DNA of 64,000 nt, taken from contig NZ_KB895416.1 of NCBI RefSeq assembly GCF_000374845.1, positions 372,001 to 436,000 of the forward strand, written 5' to 3'. Position 1 is the stretch's first letter; each line of letters begins with the position of its first letter. The notes under the pieces are model-generated. The model was not told where the DNA came from. It did not search any database and was given only the letters and a program-made list of their open reading frames with translations. Origin of the DNA: Paenibacillus terrigena DSM 21567. Its GTDB lineage: Bacteria; Bacillota; Bacilli; Paenibacillales; Paenibacillaceae. A program made the translations under genes and the position numbers. This document shows, one piece after another, positions 27,509 through 36,334 of this stretch.

Positions 27509-28468
27509 ATGAAGCCAGGATCGAAGAAACTGCCTGTACCCGGACCGAACCGCCGAGGATATTTTCCCTCGCTGTGGAGCGATATCTGGAAGGAATGGGA
27601 TTTGTACTTGCTACTGGTTCCGGGGGTTCTGTTTATTTTGCTGTTTAAGTACACGCCCATGTACGGCATTACGATCGCGTTTAAAGACTTCAACATATTT
27701 GCCGGCTTTGCGGATAGCCCCTGGGTCGGATGGAAGCATTTCGAGAAGCTGTTTACCTCACCGGACTTTGCACGGGTATTCCAAAATACCGTCATCATCA
27801 GCCTGCTGAAAATCATCATCCTGTTCCCGCTGCCTATCATCGTGGCGCTGATGCTGAATGAGATGAAGAACATGATAATCAAGCGCTCGGTACAGACCGT
27901 CATTTACCTGCCGCACTTTCTATCCTGGGTCATCGTAAGCGGCCTGTTCATCGATCTGTTGTCCACGAACGGCGGTTTGGTGAACAAGCTGTTGGTATCG
28001 CTCAACCTGGAGCCGGTCGCTTTCTTTCTGGATAACAGCGTGTTCCGAAGCGTGCTGGTTACCTCGGCTGGATGGAAGGAAACCGGATGGAGCACGATCG
28101 TGTACCTTGCTGCTTTTAGTATGGTCGATCCGACCCTGTACGAGGTAGCCAAAATCGACGGGGCAGGCAGATGGAAGCAACTGTGGCATATTACGCTTCC
28201 CGGCATCGCTCCGATCATCATTCTCATGTTCATCCTGCGCCTGGGAAACATTCTGGAAGCGGGAACGGAGCAAATCCTGGTCATGTACAACCCGGTGGTG
28301 TATAACGTTTCGGATGTCATCGGCACGTATGTATACAGACAGGGCCTTGGCAATCAGGATTACAGCTTTACGACGGCTGTCGGGCTCTTCGAAGCTGTGA
28401 TCTCGTTCACGCTGGTCATTGTCGGCAACGCGCTCAGCAAAAAATACCTGCAACGGGGAATCTGGTAA
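27509..28468 (+). CDS. Sugar ABC transporter permease (LplB-like)
   Basis: A 319-residue MalF/LplB-class permease with about six helices. LYLLLVPGVLFILLFKYTPMYG opens the first segment, FKDFNIFAGFADSPWVGWKHF follows, and the EAA loop is YEVAKIDGAGRWKQLWHITLP. A positively charged, proline-rich N-terminal tail of about 30 residues precedes the first helix. ATG 27509 follows GAGGGGG; nine more codons upstream are open but unsupported. It pairs with the permease 15 bp downstream. Confidence 0.9.
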   Translation: MKPGSKKLPVPGPNRRGYFPSLWSDIWKEWDLYLLLVPGVLFILLFKYTPMYGITIAFKDFNIFAGFADSPWVGWKHFEKLFTSPDFARVFQNTVIISLLKIIILFPLPIIVALMLNEMKNMIIKRSVQTVIYLPHFLSWVIVSGLFIDLLSTNGGLVNKLLVSLNLEPVAFFLDNSVFRSVLVTSAGWKETGWSTIVYLAAFSMVDPTLYEVAKIDGAGRWKQLWHITLPGIAPIIILMFILRLGNILEAGTEQILVMYNPVVYNVSDVIGTYVYRQGLGNQDYSFTTAVGLFEAVISFTLVIVGNALSKKYLQRGIW

Positions 28469-28482
28469 AGGAGGGGAGCACG

Positions 28483-29406
28483 ATGAGACAGGATCTCGAT
28501 TTAAAAACCATTTCCGCAGGTGCAGGGCTTAACGCCATCAAATCTTCCACGGGAGAGAAAGTTTTTACCGTATTCAATTACTGCGTTTTCATCTTGATCG
28601 GGATTACGACACTGGTTCCTTTTATTAACTTATTGGCAAAATCCCTCAGCAGCGAGGATGCGGTGGTGTCTGGGCGTGTCGGGCTATTCCCGGTCGGCAT
28701 TCAATTTGACACCTACAAATACGTTCTACAGGACTCGTTGTTCCTGACTTCCCTGAAAACATCCGTGCTGCTGACGGTGATCGGGACGGGGCTTAGTCTG
28801 ATCATGACCACGATAACCGCCTATCCTCTCTCCAAGATCCGGCTGCGCGGGCGTAAATGGCTGCTGCTCATGTTCGTGTTCACGATGCTGTTCAGCGGCG
28901 GTTTGATTCCAACGTATCTACTTATGCACAACCTGAATTTGGTCAACACATTCGCGGTTTTATTTTTACCTGCAATGGTAAACGTTTTCAATATGCTGAT
29001 CATCAAAAATTACTTCGAGGGGCTGCCGGACTCGCTGGAGGAATCCGGTAAGCTGGACGGCGCGGGAAATATTCGGATTTTGATTCATATCATGCTTCCG
29101 CTTTCCCTACCGGTACTCGCTACGATCGCGCTGTTTTTTGCGGTTGCCTTCTGGAACGATTATTTTACCGCCATGATTTACATTACCGATCCGGAGCTTA
29201 AGCCGCTCCAATTGTACCTGAAGGAGTTGATCGTTTCTTCCAGCGGAGATTTTCTGAAAAATAACGTGGATCTGGCTATTAACATGACCCCGCAATCGAT
29301 TCAAGCGTCGTCCATTTTGCTCGCGACCATCCCGATTCTGCTCGTATATCCATTCCTGCAGAAATATTTCGTCAAGGGCGTACTTGTCGGCTCAGTCAAG
29401 GGCTGA
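28483..29406 (+). CDS. Sugar ABC transporter permease (LplC/YtcP-like)
   Basis: A 307-residue MalG/LplC-class permease. It has the family segment LLMFVFTMLFSGGLIPTYLL, an EAA loop EESGKLDGAGNIRILIHIMLP and the C-terminal YPFLQKYFVKGVLVGSVKG. The second EAA alanine is a serine (EES), a common variant. AAAGGAGGGG precedes ATG 28483. It is followed after 89 bp by the second binding-lipoprotein gene. As in the other systems of this window, no ATPase gene is adjacent. Confidence 0.9.
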   Translation: MRQDLDLKTISAGAGLNAIKSSTGEKVFTVFNYCVFILIGITTLVPFINLLAKSLSSEDAVVSGRVGLFPVGIQFDTYKYVLQDSLFLTSLKTSVLLTVIGTGLSLIMTTITAYPLSKIRLRGRKWLLLMFVFTMLFSGGLIPTYLLMHNLNLVNTFAVLFLPAMVNVFNMLIIKNYFEGLPDSLEESGKLDGAGNIRILIHIMLPLSLPVLATIALFFAVAFWNDYFTAMIYITDPELKPLQLYLKELIVSSSGDFLKNNVDLAINMTPQSIQASSILLATIPILLVYPFLQKYFVKGVLVGSVKG

Positions 29407-29495
29407 AGAGGGTACAGATCATTCCATAAAGGCGGTGATGCCCTCTTACACAAGGGTTCGGCGTAACGGTTATCCCATTCCAAGGAGGTTAACGC

Positions 29496-30986
29496 ATGAG
29501 AAAAAGAAAATCGATGGTTGTCGCGTTGCTGGGTCTGAGTCTAGCGGTGTCCGGCTGCGGCGGAGGAGCTTCAAAGACGGAGTCGCCAGGAGCCTCTTCA
29601 GAGGGGACGAAGGGAGGGGACGGCAAGAAGGAGATCCGCATGATCATGCAGTACGGGCTGTTTGATCCGGCCAAGGAGTATATCAGCCAGTACATTAACG
29701 AGAAGACGGGATACAACGTCAAATACGAAATGCTGCCGGCGGAAAATGGAAATGAAAAGCTGAATCTGCTCATGGCCAACAAAGAAAGCTTTGATGTGAT
29801 GAAGCTGAGTTCCGAACAATTCTATAATCTCGCGACGTCGGGTGCGCTGGAGCCGATCGATGATCTTCTTGCCGCTCACGGCAATTACATCAATCAGGCG
29901 ATCAAACCGGAATCGTGGGGCAGCGCGACCATCGACGGCAAGAAGTACGCCATTCCGGAGACGGGGACGGGCGCGACCGTCGGCGAGGAGCTGGTCGTAC
30001 GCCAGGATTGGCTGGATGAGCTGGGCTTGTCGATTCCGACCACGACGGATGAATTGTACAATATGCTGAAAACGATCAAGGAAAAGAAAAACATTATCCC
30101 ACTCACCGGCAGCAAGGACTCCATCTATGGCGATATCGCGACGACGTTCGGCGTGCTTACCGACTGGAAAGAGGTTGACGGCAAGCTGATGCACAAGGCC
30201 GAGCTTCCGGAAATGAAAGAAACCCTGGCCTTTATGAACAAGCTGTATAAGGAAGGGCTGCTGGATACGGAAATGCCGATTAACACAGCGCAAAAAGCAA
30301 TAGAGAAATTTACAACCGGCAAGGCGGCCGTTTACAAGCTGGCCTGGTGGAACGCGGGCAGCACGATTTCCGCGCTGAATAAGAACTTTCCGGATGCCAA
30401 AGTAACGGTTATCCCTTATTTGAGAGGGAAAGATGGTAAAGCTGTCACCGGAGTTGACACGAAAACCAACTGGTTCATTGCCATACCGAAGTCCTCCAAA
30501 AACAAGGAAGAGGCGATGAAATTCCTGAACGCGAAGCTGGAGCCGGAGACTTTTAAAGGTCTCGCCATCGGTAAGGAAGGCGTTCACCATGAGGTGAAGG
30601 ACGGCAAATATTATCCGATTCTTCCTAAATTCAATGATGATTTGGGTAATGCCAGTGCGTTCATCACCGGCGTTGACGAGGAGAAGTATCCGATTTATTG
30701 GCAGGCCCGTGTCCGGAAGGATCCGGTACTTCAGAATTATTTTGAAACGTTCCAGAAAAATGCCGAGGGCATTATCGTGATTGATCCGATGTCCGTTGCG
30801 CCGCCGATTGATGCCATTTCGAAAAATACGCTGAAGCTCAGAACGCTGCTCGATGATAATGTGCTGAAATTCATCAGCGGTTCCGAGCCTTTGGAAAACT
30901 ACGATACGTTCCTGCAGCAATGGCGCGCGGAAGGCGGAGCCGACATGGTGAAGGCCGCTAATGAGTGGTATAAGACGAAAAAATAA
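29496..30986 (+). CDS. Sugar-binding lipoprotein, second of two in this operon
   Basis: A 496-residue lipoprotein with lipobox VSGC (C21), a Gly/Ser-rich tether and an LplA-type binding domain (YISQYINEKTGYNVKYEML, PAENGNEKLNLLMANKESF, DVMKLSS, AIPETGTGATVGEELVVRQDW). AAGGAGG precedes ATG 29496. Placed straight after the permeases, it is the likely dedicated binding protein of this importer, while the lipoprotein at 22328 is coupled to the kinase. The two share the fold but are clearly divergent in sequence, so this is not a recent tandem duplication. A strong hairpin follows at 31012. Confidence 0.9.
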   Translation: MRKRKSMVVALLGLSLAVSGCGGGASKTESPGASSEGTKGGDGKKEIRMIMQYGLFDPAKEYISQYINEKTGYNVKYEMLPAENGNEKLNLLMANKESFDVMKLSSEQFYNLATSGALEPIDDLLAAHGNYINQAIKPESWGSATIDGKKYAIPETGTGATVGEELVVRQDWLDELGLSIPTTTDELYNMLKTIKEKKNIIPLTGSKDSIYGDIATTFGVLTDWKEVDGKLMHKAELPEMKETLAFMNKLYKEGLLDTEMPINTAQKAIEKFTTGKAAVYKLAWWNAGSTISALNKNFPDAKVTVIPYLRGKDGKAVTGVDTKTNWFIAIPKSSKNKEEAMKFLNAKLEPETFKGLAIGKEGVHHEVKDGKYYPILPKFNDDLGNASAFITGVDEEKYPIYWQARVRKDPVLQNYFETFQKNAEGIIVIDPMSVAPPIDAISKNTLKLRTLLDDNVLKFISGSEPLENYDTFLQQWRAEGGADMVKAANEWYKTKK

Positions 30987-31011
30987 AAACTTGTTGGATA
31001 TATTATACTTA

Positions 31012-31055
31012 AAGAGGCATTCCCCCGGTCTTTTTGGACTAGGGGAATGCCTCTG
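31012..31055. terminator. Convergent-gene hairpin
   Basis: AGAGGCATTCCCC pairs with GGGGAATGCCTCT. The T run on the plus strand is short (TGTTTG), while T-rich sequence lies on the minus-strand side as well. It ends both the lipoprotein operon and the convergent FAD oxidoreductase gene. Confidence 0.7.
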
Positions 31056-31075
31056 TTTGCCGTCAGGGCAGCCAT

Positions 31076-32650
31076 TCAAACCGAGTGAATGGACGGCCAC
31101 GCGAGCTCGATGCCCTCTTGGCTGAGCCGCCGCTGAAAATCGACTAGCTCGGTCTTGTTGTTCCGCACGGCGGAAGGAATAAGCCCGCGGTCGAGACAGT
31201 AGCTCGCGCAGTATCCCGCGGCTTCTCCGATATTCCACTCCACGGGATGGAGACGGTAGCAGCCGTTCGTGATATGGGTGACCCCGATATTTTTGCAGGC
31301 GGCAAGCATATTAGCGATCCGTTTCGGAACGAGGCTGCCGAGCGGAATTTGAAAGGGCACGGAGGAGATGTCGATATAAGGCTGGCCGCCGGTGCTCGGA
31401 TGTAGATCGATGCGGTAGCATCCGATGCCGACCGAATCGTGGAACGTCTCCGCTCGTCCGTCCGGACGGCATTCGGTGGCTACATGCTGCTCAAGTACCG
31501 TAAATTCCGCCTGAATCCGTCTGGATTCGCGGATGTACGGATACATCGCCAGTCCGTCCGCTGTGCCGACGACATCCGGGCGGAGGCGAAGGCCGGGATA
31601 GCCCTGTCCCCCGTCCGGACGGGGAGCCTCGGTCTGAAGCCAGTAGAGCAGGGAAAGGCTCAGCTGCTGTGCTCCATACAAATGGCGATTTCGTTCCTCT
31701 TCACTTACGTCGATGACCGGTCCGAGCCAGTAATCGTTCTGCGGCCAGTTCACGAGCGTGACGGGGCTGCCGAATAGTCCGTCCCGAAACAGAGAGGGAT
31801 TCAAAATTTGGCGGTATTCGTACAGAGAAAACTTCCCAAAGCCGGGAAACAGCTCGTAGGAGACAGGCTCCATCGTTGACGGCTTGACACCGGTCAGGCT
31901 GAGCAGACGATCTGGCCAAAACGCCGGCTTATAGTCGCGCCAAAAGGAATACTGCTCCGGTTTGTCGATCGTGTGGTCTTCACTTTCTGCATAATCCAGC
32001 GCGTAACACCAGGTAAAGCCCTGCATATCCATCGGCTGTGCCTCCCCTTCCACGGCATGGGGCTCACCTGTCTGGCTTTGGGACTCTGCTCCTGTCACGT
32101 ATTCGATGCCGGCTGCGGGAAGAAGGTCGCCGCATTCCGTGGCGTCCAGGTAAAAAGGTGCGATGAGCTCAACCAAATTACCGGTTACGCTACATTGAAC
32201 GGTGACGCTCACGATCCGGTCGCCGGACGTTTCGGCCCTCAGCAGTTTATGCCGGTGCAAAATAATCAATCGTCCGCTGTGGATGTATGGCGCCAGCATT
32301 TGCTCCAGCACGGCCAGCGCCGCGCGCGGCTCATGGCAAAGCCTGCTGACGATGCCGCCGCCGGGGTTTAGAGGAACGGCTCCTCGCCCGTCGTCCTTTA
32401 AAGGAAAAAAGGTTCTGTAGTACTGGCGGACTCCATCCCTGAATGTTCGATAGCTTGCCGTGCAGCCGAACGATTCGATCCATGGGTGCTCATCGGGCGG
32501 CACCGCCTGGCTGGTCAGCTGACCACCGATCCACTCGGTCTCTTCGGTCATAATGACTCTTTTTCCGGATTTGGCCGCCGCGAGCGCCGCGGCCGTACCG
32601 CCAGTTCCGCCTCCGACAATGATGATATCGGCATGCATTTCTTTACTCAT
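31076..32650 (-). CDS. FAD-dependent oxidoreductase
   Basis: A 524-residue cytoplasmic flavoprotein. The N-terminal dinucleotide-binding motif IIIVGGGTGGTAAALAAAKSG and the following VIMTEETEWIGGQLTSQ are typical of the FAD_oxidored family (PF12831) often found in polysaccharide-utilisation clusters and sometimes annotated as xanthan-lyase-associated. The C-terminus has LVPKRIANMLAACKNIGVTH, the usual second FAD contact. AAAGGAGG precedes the ATG at 32650. It is convergent with the sugar operon and divergent from the riboswitch-adenosine deaminase unit. The substrate is unknown; a sugar or sugar-acid oxidation is plausible from context only. Confidence 0.85.
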   Translation of the reverse strand: MSKEMHADIIIVGGGTGGTAAALAAAKSGKRVIMTEETEWIGGQLTSQAVPPDEHPWIESFGCTASYRTFRDGVRQYYRTFFPLKDDGRGAVPLNPGGGIVSRLCHEPRAALAVLEQMLAPYIHSGRLIILHRHKLLRAETSGDRIVSVTVQCSVTGNLVELIAPFYLDATECGDLLPAAGIEYVTGAESQSQTGEPHAVEGEAQPMDMQGFTWCYALDYAESEDHTIDKPEQYSFWRDYKPAFWPDRLLSLTGVKPSTMEPVSYELFPGFGKFSLYEYRQILNPSLFRDGLFGSPVTLVNWPQNDYWLGPVIDVSEEERNRHLYGAQQLSLSLLYWLQTEAPRPDGGQGYPGLRLRPDVVGTADGLAMYPYIRESRRIQAEFTVLEQHVATECRPDGRAETFHDSVGIGCYRIDLHPSTGGQPYIDISSVPFQIPLGSLVPKRIANMLAACKNIGVTHITNGCYRLHPVEWNIGEAAGYCASYCLDRGLIPSAVRNNKTELVDFQRRLSQEGIELAWPSIHSV

Positions 32651-32971
32651 CCGAAAAACCTCCTTTTTACTGCAAATTTCTTTATCTATGCCTAAGATGG
32701 CAGCCGGAAGGCAGCCATCTCTAGTGTAAAAGCTAAAGCGGCGGAACTGTACGGTTCAGCGGTGACCTTTTATGGTAATTTGATGCGGAGTTGGGCAAAA
32801 CTACTGACCGAAAAAACTAAGCTTTCAAGAACTATTACCTGATTAGCAAGGGTTTTTTTTTATAAAATGATGAAAGAATGTGAGGGTTTCCTGTGTCTGG
32901 TGTTAGGCACCATATTGACAATCTAAACTTTTTTTATTATCCTTTAAAAACATTTATGAATTGAATAAAAT
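32651..32971. other. Gap upstream of the riboswitch
   Basis: The left end holds the minus-strand leader of the FAD oxidoreductase gene, including a small AGATGGC/GCCATCT hairpin near 32695-32721. The rest is AT-rich sequence without a gene up to the riboswitch promoter. Confidence 0.4.
32915..32943 (+). promoter_or_regulatory. Promoter of the riboswitch transcript
   Basis: TTGACA (32915-32920), a 17-bp spacer and TATCCT (32938-32943) place transcription start about 20-25 bases before the aptamer. Confidence 0.6.
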
Positions 32972-33079
32972 TTCGTATAACTCCAATAATATGGTTTGGA
33001 GGTCTCTACCAGGAACCGAAATTCCTGATTACGAAGAAAGTACAAGATTTGTATTTTCTCCGTAGTCAGGAATTTTTTT
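32972..33079 (+). promoter_or_regulatory. Purine riboswitch, adenine-type, with terminator switch
   Basis: The aptamer (32972-33035) has P1 strands TTCGTA and TACGAA, the conserved ATATGG and GTCTCTACCAGG blocks, P2 (CTCCA/TGGAG) and P3 (AGGAA/TTCCT). The specificity base before P1's 3' strand is U (CCTGATTACGAA), as in pbuE/add adenine aptamers; guanine aptamers have C there. The 3' half of the aptamer can instead pair with CGTAGTCAGGAATT (33061-33074) to form a long terminator ending in TTTTTTT. Adenine should therefore stabilise the aptamer, prevent termination and turn the downstream deaminase gene on. This is the pbuE-like arrangement. Confidence 0.9.
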
Positions 33080-33119
33080 CTGGTTTTTTTTGTAAAAAAA
33101 TTATTTCAGGAGGTCAAAA

Positions 33120-34112
33120 ATGAACTTTTTAGCATTGCCAAAAATCGAACTTCACTGTCATTTGGATGGAAGCCTTAGGGGTGAAACTATTATCGATATT
33201 GCCCAGAAGGAAGGCATACAGTTACCCTCTTTTGATAAGGATGAACTGCAAAAGGAGCTGATTGCTCCGTTAGAATGTGAATCCCTTGATGAGTATTTAA
33301 AACGATTTTCTCTTCCTAATTTGGTCATGCAGTCCAAGGAGAACTTAAGAAGAATTACTTTTGAGCTATTTGAGGATGCAACAAGGGAAAATGTGAAATA
33401 TTTAGAAGTCAGATTTGCCCCGTTACTTCACACATTAAAAGGTCTTGATGTTGAAGAAGTTATTCAATCTGTTATAGAGGGGATGAGGGAAGCTGAAAGC
33501 TGTTACGAAATAAAGGGAAATATCATCCTGTCTTGCATGAGGACGATGTCTGTAGAAAGTGCATTTGAGGTGGTTGAAAAGGGGAAAAAGTTCCTTGGAA
33601 AAGGTGTAGTGGCCATTGACCTATGTGCATCAGAAGAAGAAGGTTTTTGTGAAAGATTCGTAGATCCAATCGCATTAGCCAAAGAATATGGCTACAGGGT
33701 CACGATTCATGCTGGTGAAACGGGAATTGGTAGAAACGTTCTAGAAGCTGTTGAACTGTTGGGTGCTGAAAGAATAGGACACGGAGTATTTATTAAAGAA
33801 TGCGCTGAGGCTTATAAGATCGTGAAAGAAAGACAGGTAGTGCTTGAAATGTGTCCAACAAGTAATGTCCAAACGAAAGCTGTTCTTCATTATTCTGAAC
33901 ATCCGATTTATAAGTTTCATAAAGATGGAATAAAAGTGACAATTAATACGGATAACAGAACAGTATCTGATACTACAATGGCAAAAGAAATTCATTTAGT
34001 TGACAAAGAATTTATTCTAAGCGAAGAAGATTACCGGCTAATTTATTTAAATAGTGTAGAAGCATCCTTTGCCGACCAAGAAACGAAAGAATGGTGCATA
34101 GCACAATATTAA
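33120..34112 (+). CDS. add: Adenosine deaminase
   Basis: A 330-residue cytoplasmic zinc enzyme that converts adenosine to inosine. The metal motif HCHLDGSL is at residues 12-19, followed later by HAGET (catalytic Glu region), GAERIGHG and a C-terminal TINTDNRTVSDTT with the metal aspartates. These match adenosine deaminases; adenine deaminases of the same fold usually read HLHLEGT at the first motif, so adenosine is favoured. CAGGAGG precedes ATG 33120. It lies directly behind an adenine-type riboswitch, so purine salvage or detoxification is the likely role. The coding sequence is clearly more AT-rich than its neighbours and unrelated to the carbohydrate theme, which hints at separate acquisition of the riboswitch-gene unit. 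Confidence 0.92.
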   Translation: MNFLALPKIELHCHLDGSLRGETIIDIAQKEGIQLPSFDKDELQKELIAPLECESLDEYLKRFSLPNLVMQSKENLRRITFELFEDATRENVKYLEVRFAPLLHTLKGLDVEEVIQSVIEGMREAESCYEIKGNIILSCMRTMSVESAFEVVEKGKKFLGKGVVAIDLCASEEEGFCERFVDPIALAKEYGYRVTIHAGETGIGRNVLEAVELLGAERIGHGVFIKECAEAYKIVKERQVVLEMCPTSNVQTKAVLHYSEHPIYKFHKDGIKVTINTDNRTVSDTTMAKEIHLVDKEFILSEEDYRLIYLNSVEASFADQETKEWCIAQY

Positions 34113-34132
34113 AAGAAAATTAGACTGCCGGA

Positions 34133-34166
34133 AAAGCCCGTCAAAGCATTTGCGCTCTGACGGGCT
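34133..34166. terminator. Bidirectional terminator between convergent genes
   Basis: AGCCCGTCAAAGC pairs with GCTCTGACGGGCT. T-rich tails lie on both sides, serving the deaminase gene and the convergent stalk-domain gene. Confidence 0.8.
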
Positions 34167-34170
34167 CTTT

Positions 34171-35952
34171 CTATTTCTTCGAGAGGGGCATAAAAAACAA
34201 GGCAAACGGCAAATTGCTGCCGGAGGCGGGGGATAGCCAGATTTCGACTTTCTCCTCCTGGTCTTTGGTCCGGTACAACACCGTGGCACTTTGCTGGGAT
34301 CCGCTAGACTTAATATCGACGACTTGCTGGTTGACCCTTGCCGAACCAAAGTATCTTCCGCCTCGAGGGTTAAAGGCGATCAACGTACCTGGCACGACGT
34401 GATTCAAGGTGATTTTGTACAGCACGCCGTAATTGCCTGAATTAATAGCGACGGTGTTAAGGATCCCGTCCATCCCCTCCTGAAAACGATCTGTTTTGTT
34501 ATCGGTTAGCGGCAGACGTTCCGGCTTTTGTCCAACGATACCATCATATGTGAACACTCGGGTTGAATCTGCAAACGTTCCGCGGACGATCGCTTCGTTA
34601 GGGTTCAAGTTAGGCAGGGAGGGCAGAGCCGCGATGGGGTCTTGATCCGCCCGGACCATTAACATAGTGTATTCAATCGGCCCATCGCTGGTCAGATCGG
34701 CGTTCATCGATACGATATCTCCGGGAGCAGCAACGGCAGCATTGAGTTGAGGGAAGATCGCCACACTCTGACCTGGCTCTATTTGTTGGCTCGACCGTTC
34801 ATTACCGGTTAGGGTAGACTGCAAATACCTTGCGCCAGCCATCCGTCCAGTCACCTCGGGATGTGGAGACGGACCGGCTAAGCCTGCGCTTTCAATCTGG
34901 ATCGAGACAGCCGTGTCATTCCGATTGGTGGCAATCAAGTAAAATCGAGCCTTGGTGTTGAGACTATTCTTGTGATGAGCCATCAGGCGGGTTGGCCCGG
35001 AAATGGTGTCCCGATATAGAATTCCTTCCTCATTGACGGATTCAGGTCCGCTAGTGCGGAATAAAATATATGGTTCGATCGTGTAAGTATACGGCAGTGC
35101 ATCAAAGGATAAAACCATTTCATTAATATCGATAGAGGTACCCGGTGGAGCGATGCGCTTGCCGTATTCTTCCTTGGTGTACATCACGTCGGACGTTATC
35201 TCGATTTGTTTGCTGTAAGTCGAAGTGAGCCCGTGCTTATCTTTCACCGAAAGCTTGATTTCGACCATGCCGGCTTCGAAAAAGACGGGTTCGTTGTTCA
35301 CCCAGTCCCGGCTAGTAATCGCGTTTTCGTCATCGGTACTCTCGTCATAGATCGTCACCGGTTCACCGATCTGATATTGATCCTTAGCCGTTCTAAAATA
35401 AGCTGTGGGAGGTTCATTCTGCGGTATTCCCGCATCGGTTCCCGAACCCGAGCCCGCATTCGGGTCACCGAGGGACAGCGTGATTCGATCCCCATCGAGC
35501 TTATAGGGGATACGAAAGGCGGCCGTCAGCGAGGTGAACGGAACCATGAGGACGCCTTTGTTCTCGTAGGCTGCACCGCTCATCGGTTGCACGCTTCCGT
35601 TGACTTCGTACGTCTTCGTATTTACCCGGAACCGGGCCACAGTGCCGTCTGGTGCTGCTGTGTTGACTGCTTTGGCGGCCGCATCGTAGGTGACCGTATA
35701 ACCCAAGATTCCGGCGAGAGAACGGAGACTAACATAGGTGACGCCTTGCTTCACCACCGTGGTGCCGCTTAAGGTCTGGGTGGCTCCGTTATTCTCGATC
35801 CGGTTGCTGTTCAGATAGAGGATCGTTTTTGCGGAACTAGGGTTTGCCTGTAAAGCGGACTCGATCTGTGGGGGTTCTGCGAAGGCAGAAGGTACTTCAT
35901 AAGAGGAGAGCAGAATTGCGGTAGTGAGTAAAATGACTTTTTGCAGTTTCAT
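34171..35952 (-). CDS. Secreted stalk-domain (copper amine oxidase N-terminal-like) protein
   Basis: A 593-residue secreted protein. A signal peptide ends near PSAFAEP (about residue 26). Two stalk-type repeats follow (about 45-165; LYLNSNRIENNGATQTLSG, VSLRSLAGILGYTVTYD, VPFTSLTAAFRIPYKLDG), then a PKD-like Ig domain (about 183-255). The remaining roughly 330 residues form beta-rich sequence that I cannot assign. It is the last gene of the glycosyltransferase operon, 36 bp after the small membrane protein gene. That position suggests it is exported to the surface and may be the acceptor of the sugar moved by the cassette or an accessory to its transfer; this is inference. No oxidase domain is present. 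Confidence 0.8.
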   Translation of the reverse strand: MKLQKVILLTTAILLSSYEVPSAFAEPPQIESALQANPSSAKTILYLNSNRIENNGATQTLSGTTVVKQGVTYVSLRSLAGILGYTVTYDAAAKAVNTAAPDGTVARFRVNTKTYEVNGSVQPMSGAAYENKGVLMVPFTSLTAAFRIPYKLDGDRITLSLGDPNAGSGSGTDAGIPQNEPPTAYFRTAKDQYQIGEPVTIYDESTDDENAITSRDWVNNEPVFFEAGMVEIKLSVKDKHGLTSTYSKQIEITSDVMYTKEEYGKRIAPPGTSIDINEMVLSFDALPYTYTIEPYILFRTSGPESVNEEGILYRDTISGPTRLMAHHKNSLNTKARFYLIATNRNDTAVSIQIESAGLAGPSPHPEVTGRMAGARYLQSTLTGNERSSQQIEPGQSVAIFPQLNAAVAAPGDIVSMNADLTSDGPIEYTMLMVRADQDPIAALPSLPNLNPNEAIVRGTFADSTRVFTYDGIVGQKPERLPLTDNKTDRFQEGMDGILNTVAINSGNYGVLYKITLNHVVPGTLIAFNPRGGRYFGSARVNQQVVDIKSSGSQQSATVLYRTKDQEEKVEIWLSPASGSNLPFALFFMPLSKK

Positions 35953-35988
35953 GTAAGTGTATAACTCCTTTGATATTAATTAAATGAT

Positions 35989-36333
35989 TCATTTTGCAGC
36001 AATGATGGCCGCTCCCAGAACGATGACGGCGGCCCCGATCCAGCGGTTCAGCGGAACGCTCTCGCCGAAGACATACCAGGCGGCAAAAATGCCGATCACA
36101 TAGGCCAGACTTTGCAAGGGGTAGGCCAGACTCAATGGCAGGCGGGACAATACGACGAACCACAGTCCAGTAGCCAAAGCGTATAGCGCAATTCCGAGCA
36201 GGATCAAAGGCGAGAACAAGACCGAAACGAGATTTCCGAAATGGATGCCCCCGGATTGCTGCAGGCCAATTTTCCAAGCGATCTGCCCCGCAACAAGGAG
36301 AATGATATTGAGCATAAGCATCGAGTACGCCAT
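35989..36333 (-). CDS. Small EamA/SMR-like membrane protein, possible lipid-sugar flippase
   Basis: A 114-residue protein with four predicted membrane helices, one half of a DMT-superfamily transporter. SLAYPLQSLAYVIGIFAAWYVFGE and LNRWIGAAVIVLGAAIIAA resemble SMR and ArnE/ArnF-type subunits. It starts 1 bp after the DUF2304 stop, so the two are coupled. In the setting of a GT2 and a GT-C transferase, it is the best candidate for the undecaprenyl-phosphate-sugar flippase, the role played by GtcA-like proteins elsewhere. A drug-efflux SMR function is less likely in this operon. It probably works as a dimer. Confidence 0.75.
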   Translation of the reverse strand: MAYSMLMLNIILLVAGQIAWKIGLQQSGGIHFGNLVSVLFSPLILLGIALYALATGLWFVVLSRLPLSLAYPLQSLAYVIGIFAAWYVFGESVPLNRWIGAAVIVLGAAIIAAK

Positions 36334-36334
36334 G

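Noticed and set aside
29598..31238. A 546-codon open frame on the minus strand
   Set aside because: It runs antisense to a clear binding-lipoprotein gene with signal peptide and family motifs, has no recognisable domain, and overlaps the FAD oxidoreductase gene end.
32972..33079. Guanine-sensing interpretation of the purine riboswitch
   Set aside because: The specificity position is U, not C, in the segment CCTGATTACGAA.
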